From: SHZI01 sp963698405
GTDB taxonomy: Bacteria; Pseudomonadota; Gammaproteobacteria; Steroidobacterales; GCA-2729495
Direction of reading: 5' to 3'
Assembly: GCA_963698405.1 (NCBI GenBank)
Contig: CAVOQT010000002.1
Span: 186,001 to 250,000 of the forward strand
DNA: 64,000 nt
The notes under the pieces are model-generated. The model ran no database searches. It was not told where the DNA came from and saw nothing but the letters and a program-made list of their open reading frames with translations. Positions 60,688-64,000 of this stretch are shown here, piece after piece. Made by a program: the position numbers and the translations under genes. How positions within the stretch are numbered: position 1 is the first letter of the stretch; the number at the start of each line of letters is the position of its first letter.

Positions 60688-62506
60688 TCTGTACGGCAAG
60701 GGCCAGCGTACCGGGTCCGCCATGCACTCCAACTGCCGTGCCGAGTTCGGTAACTCCGACAGACTCGGCAGTCGGAAACTGCGCCAGGCATTGTTTGCGC
60801 AGCAGCTCGGCCAGCTCAGGTACGGCCGCATGCCCGATCAGCACGCGCAACGGACCTGAAGCGTTGCCGGAAGCTCGTTGTGCATCACGCAGTGCCGGTT
60901 TCAGCAACGCAGCGACCCGGTCGCCGCTGCGGAGCGTGATGCCGCGCATGCGCACGCCGCCCGCATCGAGTCCGATGATGAAGGTCACCGGCAGCCAGTT
61001 GCCCAGCCAGCGCCAGGGTTGTGGAATTCGCCCGCCACGCACCGCATGGCTCAGGTCAGGGATTGCTCCATAGGTACGAGTATTTTCGATCGCCGAGGTG
61101 GCGGCGGCGATGACCTCGGCGGCTTCCGCCCCGGCAGCGGCAACTTCGGCAGCCGCCTGCACCACCAGCCCGAGACCTACCGATGCATTGCGACTATCGA
61201 GCACGGTCACCTGACCGGGCTTGCCACTGCGACTGGCAGCGGCAACAGCCGCCTGACAGGTGCCACTGAGCCGTGCCGTGAGACTGATCGTCACCACCTG
61301 CTCAAAGTGCGAGCAGAGCAACTCGAAGACGCGCCGGAAATCACCGGGCGAGGGCTGTGATGTCTTGGGGTGTTCGGGATTCACGGCGAGTTCGGCAAAG
61401 AACTCCGCAGGCCTGAGGCCGATTTTGTCCAGATGGCTCTGCGTTCCGAACATGACCCGCAAGGGCACCATCTGGATACCGAGTTCATCCCAGACAGCCG
61501 CTGGCAGATCAGCAGCCGAATCGGTGACCAGCGCAACGCGCCGGTTCTGCGCCTGCAGCAACCGCTCCTGGCGCAGCATGTCGTCCGCCTTTTCAGCGCT
61601 GACCAGGCCATACCGTCGAGCGATACGGAACACCTGCTCCGGTGCGCTGACGTGTGCGTGCAGCCTCAGCTTCGCTGCATTGCCGATGACCACCACGCTG
61701 CTGCCGATTTGCGCCAGATCAGCGCGCAATGCCGCCTGGTCAATACCGGTGCCGGTGATCAGACACTCGGTGCAGTAGCGCTCGCCGGCCGACACGCCGT
61801 GGAAACCATCGGCATGGGCGTGGCGTGCAAGATCGGTATCCGTACTGATATCGACCGGCGGAGCCAGTCCGGGCTGCAGCGCCTCGGCCATGCCTTCAAA
61901 CAACAGCAGCAATGCGAGTGCACCGGCATCTTCAACGCCGGCATTGCGCATTTCCTCCAGCGTGTTGCGTGTACCCGCCACGGCGCTGCGCGCACTGGCG
62001 AGCAGGCCGCCCATCAGCCGGGAAAAATCCGCTTCCAGCGCGAGTTTTTCCGGTGCTGCAGCCAAGGCAATCTCGCGCATCACGGTCAGCACCGTGCCTT
62101 CGAGCGGGTTCTGCAGTGCCTGCCGGGCGGACTGTTCGGCGGCGACGAGCGCTGTTGCCAGTTCCGGCAAACCGATACGCGCATGCCCGGCGACGGCCCC
62201 GGACAGGCCTTGCAGATAGGCGGCAAAGATCGCACCGGAATTGCCACGCGCACTGTCCAGGGCGGCATCAGCCGCTGCAGCGAGCAACTCACCGGCGTGT
62301 CGCGTGTTGAGCGCAGCAAGGCTTTCCGCGACAGCGCTCAGGGTCAGCGCCAGGTTGGTCCCGGTATCGCCATCCGGCACTGGAAATACATTCAGCCGAT
62401 CGAGGTGTCGACGTTCGCCGACCAGCCTGGCTATGCCGGCGAGCAGCAAGCGTTGCAGCCGGCGGCCGTCCAGATAAGCGATTCGCGGTGGCGGTTTGTC
62501 GGTCAC
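60650..62506 (-). CDS. DAK2-DegV fusion (FakA/FakB-like fatty acid kinase)
   Basis: A 618-residue two-part protein. The N-terminal DAK2 domain (about 1-210) carries FPVPDGDTGTNLALTL, the ATP/metal loop of Dha-kinase-like FakA; a middle domain (about 230-310) completes the FakA pattern. The C-terminal DegV domain (about 325-600) starts VALVTDSAADLP, with FakB-type fatty-acid-binding features. Separate FakA and FakB phosphorylate exogenous fatty acids in Firmicutes; here they are joined. Its start overlaps the gspB stop (ATGA), which places it in the gsp transcript. Confidence 0.85.
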   Translation of the reverse strand: MTDKPPPRIAYLDGRRLQRLLLAGIARLVGERRHLDRLNVFPVPDGDTGTNLALTLSAVAESLAALNTRHAGELLAAAADAALDSARGNSGAIFAAYLQGLSGAVAGHARIGLPELATALVAAEQSARQALQNPLEGTVLTVMREIALAAAPEKLALEADFSRLMGGLLASARSAVAGTRNTLEEMRNAGVEDAGALALLLLFEGMAEALQPGLAPPVDISTDTDLARHAHADGFHGVSAGERYCTECLITGTGIDQAALRADLAQIGSSVVVIGNAAKLRLHAHVSAPEQVFRIARRYGLVSAEKADDMLRQERLLQAQNRRVALVTDSAADLPAAVWDELGIQMVPLRVMFGTQSHLDKIGLRPAEFFAELAVNPEHPKTSQPSPGDFRRVFELLCSHFEQVVTISLTARLSGTCQAAVAAASRSGKPGQVTVLDSRNASVGLGLVVQAAAEVAAAGAEAAEVIAAATSAIENTRTYGAIPDLSHAVRGGRIPQPWRWLGNWLPVTFIIGLDAGGVRMRGITLRSGDRVAALLKPALRDAQRASGNASGPLRVLIGHAAVPELAELLRKQCLAQFPTAESVGVTELGTAVGVHGGPGTLALAVQTRCESACPAPVA

Positions 62507-63171
62507 TTGCGATCGAGAGTGAAGCGCTGTCCCTGGTCAGCCAGGATCGCTCCATCCGGCGTAATGCTTTCCACTGTGGGTCCCTCGGTCAGCCGGGCTC
62601 CTTCGCGGTATTTGCGGCCATTGATCACCACAAAACGTACGCTTGGCGATTCGTTGTAGACCAGCAGATCCAGATTGAGCAGCGGCAGATCCAGCGTGTC
62701 CGCACCGATCAGCTGTTCGATGGTCGGCAGCGCAGGAGCAGCGATAAACCTGGACGGCGCAGGTGGCGGCTTGGCGGCTGACGGAGAAGCGGCCGCAGTT
62801 GGCGGTTCAGGCGTCGGTGGGGTTATCGGCGTATCCGGCAAATCACTTTGCACCTCGGGCGCCACCACCGGCTCGCCAGACTCGGACTCCCGGGCCAGCG
62901 CACGGACTTCCGGCGCAGAGACCGGCGCTGCCTGCGGCGCGCTTGCTTCGACTGCTGACTCTGCCGGCACCGGGGTCGGGCTGGCGGTACGCCCGCCATA
63001 CCACTGCCAGGCCATAAAACCGATGTTTGCCACCAGCACCACGGCGAGCAGTGGCACCCAGATACTGCGCCGATCAGAACGCGTCGCGTAACGCACGTCG
63101 GCCAGACCGGGAGCAGCGCCCCGCTGCCGTTCGGCATCGCTCTTGCGCAGCGCATCGAGGATGAATGACAT
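62503..63171 (-). CDS. gspB: General secretion pathway protein B
   Basis: A 222-residue bitopic inner-membrane protein that works with GspA to place the type II secretin in the cell wall. The MSFILDALRKSDAERQRG start is characteristic, followed by a TM helix (about 37-57), a Pro/Ala-rich linker (about 60-150) and a C-terminal GspB domain (LDLPLLNLDLLVYNESPSVRFVVINGRKY). It lies 30 bp after gspA and overlaps the DAK2-DegV gene by 4 bp. Confidence 0.9.
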   Translation of the reverse strand: MSFILDALRKSDAERQRGAAPGLADVRYATRSDRRSIWVPLLAVVLVANIGFMAWQWYGGRTASPTPVPAESAVEASAPQAAPVSAPEVRALARESESGEPVVAPEVQSDLPDTPITPPTPEPPTAAASPSAAKPPPAPSRFIAAPALPTIEQLIGADTLDLPLLNLDLLVYNESPSVRFVVINGRKYREGARLTEGPTVESITPDGAILADQGQRFTLDRK

Positions 63172-63201
63172 GTACCGGCTACACCGTGCTGGTTGATCGG
63201 G

Positions 63202-64000
63202 CTAGTTGGTCCGTGCCAGTCGCGGCATATCGCCGCTGCTGACTTCCGCATTGATCGCCGCCTGGGTCGCATGGCCGGCGATACCGTCTATCGGCAGCTG
63301 CCGCTCACGCTGATATTCACGCACCCGGGTGGCCAGATTCTCGTCATACAGGTCGGAATCGGCCGGCTCAACCGCACGCCCCTGGATGACGGCAAGACTG
63401 TCCCGCAGCCAGCGCACGCCAGGATCGCGCATGCCGGGCAAGAACGCATTGACCGCCTCGGTCTGTGGCCGCCACAACAGCAGGTATTCGCCAAACCAGA
63501 ACCGGGTCAGTTCCTGACTGTCGATGCGATATTCAGCGCCGCTGATATTGAGCGTCGCAACATGCTCACCGAGCCCGGTGAGGACTACCTGATGCGGATT
63601 GCTGTCGGTGTCGCGCAGCGTCAGGATCACCGGCCGACCCAGCGCCTCCACCTGATCCAGCGTACCGCGCTGATACAGGCAATGCAGACCGCGCTCCTCG
63701 GCCTGTACGCAGGGACGCCTGGAATCGCTGTGCAGATCGACATTCCAGAGACGAAACAGCTCACCGAAAGCGGTATCTGTGCCGGTTCTGCCCGCACTGT
63801 CATCCAATAGCGGCCCGAGCGGCACTGGCGGCACCCCGCTGCCTTGCTCCACAGCCGGCTCACTCAATACCGCATTGGTCTGCGCAGCCACCGGTGCTTC
63901 CGCGCTGACCGACACAACCGCTTCCTGTGCGCGGTTGGCGCGCAGCCACTGTACGCCGGCAAAGCCCGAGGCCAGAACGATCAACAGCCCCACCACACCT
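63202..64000 (-). CDS. gspA: General secretion pathway protein A (C-terminal part; 5' end beyond window)
   Basis: The visible 265 residues begin with a TM helix (VVGLLIVLASGFAGVQWLRA), continue through a periplasmic domain, and end in a peptidoglycan-binding domain (about the last 75 residues, GMRDPGVRWLRDSLAVIQG and REYQRERQLPIDGIAGHATQAA). The AAA+ ATPase half expected at the N-terminus must lie beyond the right edge; the frame is open there. Together with gspB it forms the GspAB complex. Confidence 0.88.
   Translation of the reverse strand, partial: GVVGLLIVLASGFAGVQWLRANRAQEAVVSVSAEAPVAAQTNAVLSEPAVEQGSGVPPVPLGPLLDDSAGRTGTDTAFGELFRLWNVDLHSDSRRPCVQAEERGLHCLYQRGTLDQVEALGRPVILTLRDTDSNPHQVVLTGLGEHVATLNISGAEYRIDSQELTRFWFGEYLLLWRPQTEAVNAFLPGMRDPGVRWLRDSLAVIQGRAVEPADSDLYDENLATRVREYQRERQLPIDGIAGHATQAAINAEVSSGDMPRLARTN

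Noticed and set aside
1..64000. CRISPR arrays, rRNA genes and insertion sequences
   Set aside because: No regularly spaced repeats, rRNA-like sequence or transposase coding was seen on reading through both strands.

Overview
The window is about 62% GC, densely coded on both strands, and looks like a gammaproteobacterial chromosome. Support for this comes from tesA divergent from ybbA-ybbP, ubiK-comM divergent from glnK-amtB, hemX-hemY, an AlgZ/AlgR-type pair, an FNR with a 4Fe-4S cysteine pattern, UbiM, type II secretion gspA/gspB and many TonB-linked functions. An environmental lineage near Steroidobacterales/Nevskiales/Xanthomonadales is plausible, but that is inference. No intergenic gap exceeds 300 bp; the longest (about 1347-1617, 12437-12733, 34668-34917) are described under their neighbours.

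Layout. 1-6.5 kb: the 5' part of an MltD-like lytic transglycosylase, an M14-family lipoprotein, a Nudix hydrolase and the YbbP/YbbA exporter. 6.5-10 kb: tesA and pyrF, whose 3' ends share a 38-bp direct repeat that brackets a 2.2-kb segment carrying a low-GC sulfotransferase and a VPLPA-CTERM surface protein. This looks like an insertion into an ancestral tesA/pyrF convergent overlap. 10-12.4 kb: an FmdE-like/DUF3365 haem protein pair and a PEP-CTERM protein. 12.7-21.1 kb: a nine-gene arginine operon (argR, argG, an unassigned P-loop gene, argC, argD, an acetyl/succinyl-ornithine type carbamoyltransferase, argB, argH, lptM) behind a promoter that overlaps paired palindromes. polA and engB follow.

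24.7-30.5 kb: cytochrome c4, a lipoprotein DsbA, a molybdopterin-synthase operon (moaD, moaE, mocA-like plus two unknowns), an AhpD-like protein and tRNA-Arg(CCG). 30.6-39 kb: a Crp/Fnr regulator, a cytochrome c, PPK2, comM, ubiK, the sigma-54-type glnK-amtB operon and an AlgZ/AlgR-like sensor/regulator pair. 39-41 kb: fnr and ubiM.

41.2-53.3 kb is the most unusual region. Eight minus-strand genes run from one TonB-dependent receptor to another, with a divergent LysR regulator at the head: TBDR, Tat-exported amine oxidase, SDR, LLM flavin monooxygenase, DUF4136 lipoprotein, an exported c-haem/FMN-split-barrel fusion, an exported HemD-fold protein, TBDR. It reads like an uptake-and-oxidation locus for an unknown substrate. 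The SDR and LLM genes carry single-base frameshifts.

53.3-64 kb: truncated haemoglobin and hemerythrin, hemX-hemY without hemC/hemD, nudC, a divergent pair of FlhC-like and FlhD-like regulators with no flagellar genes nearby, a YadG/YadH-type ABC exporter, a DAK2-DegV (FakA/FakB-like) fusion, gspB and the 3' part of gspA.
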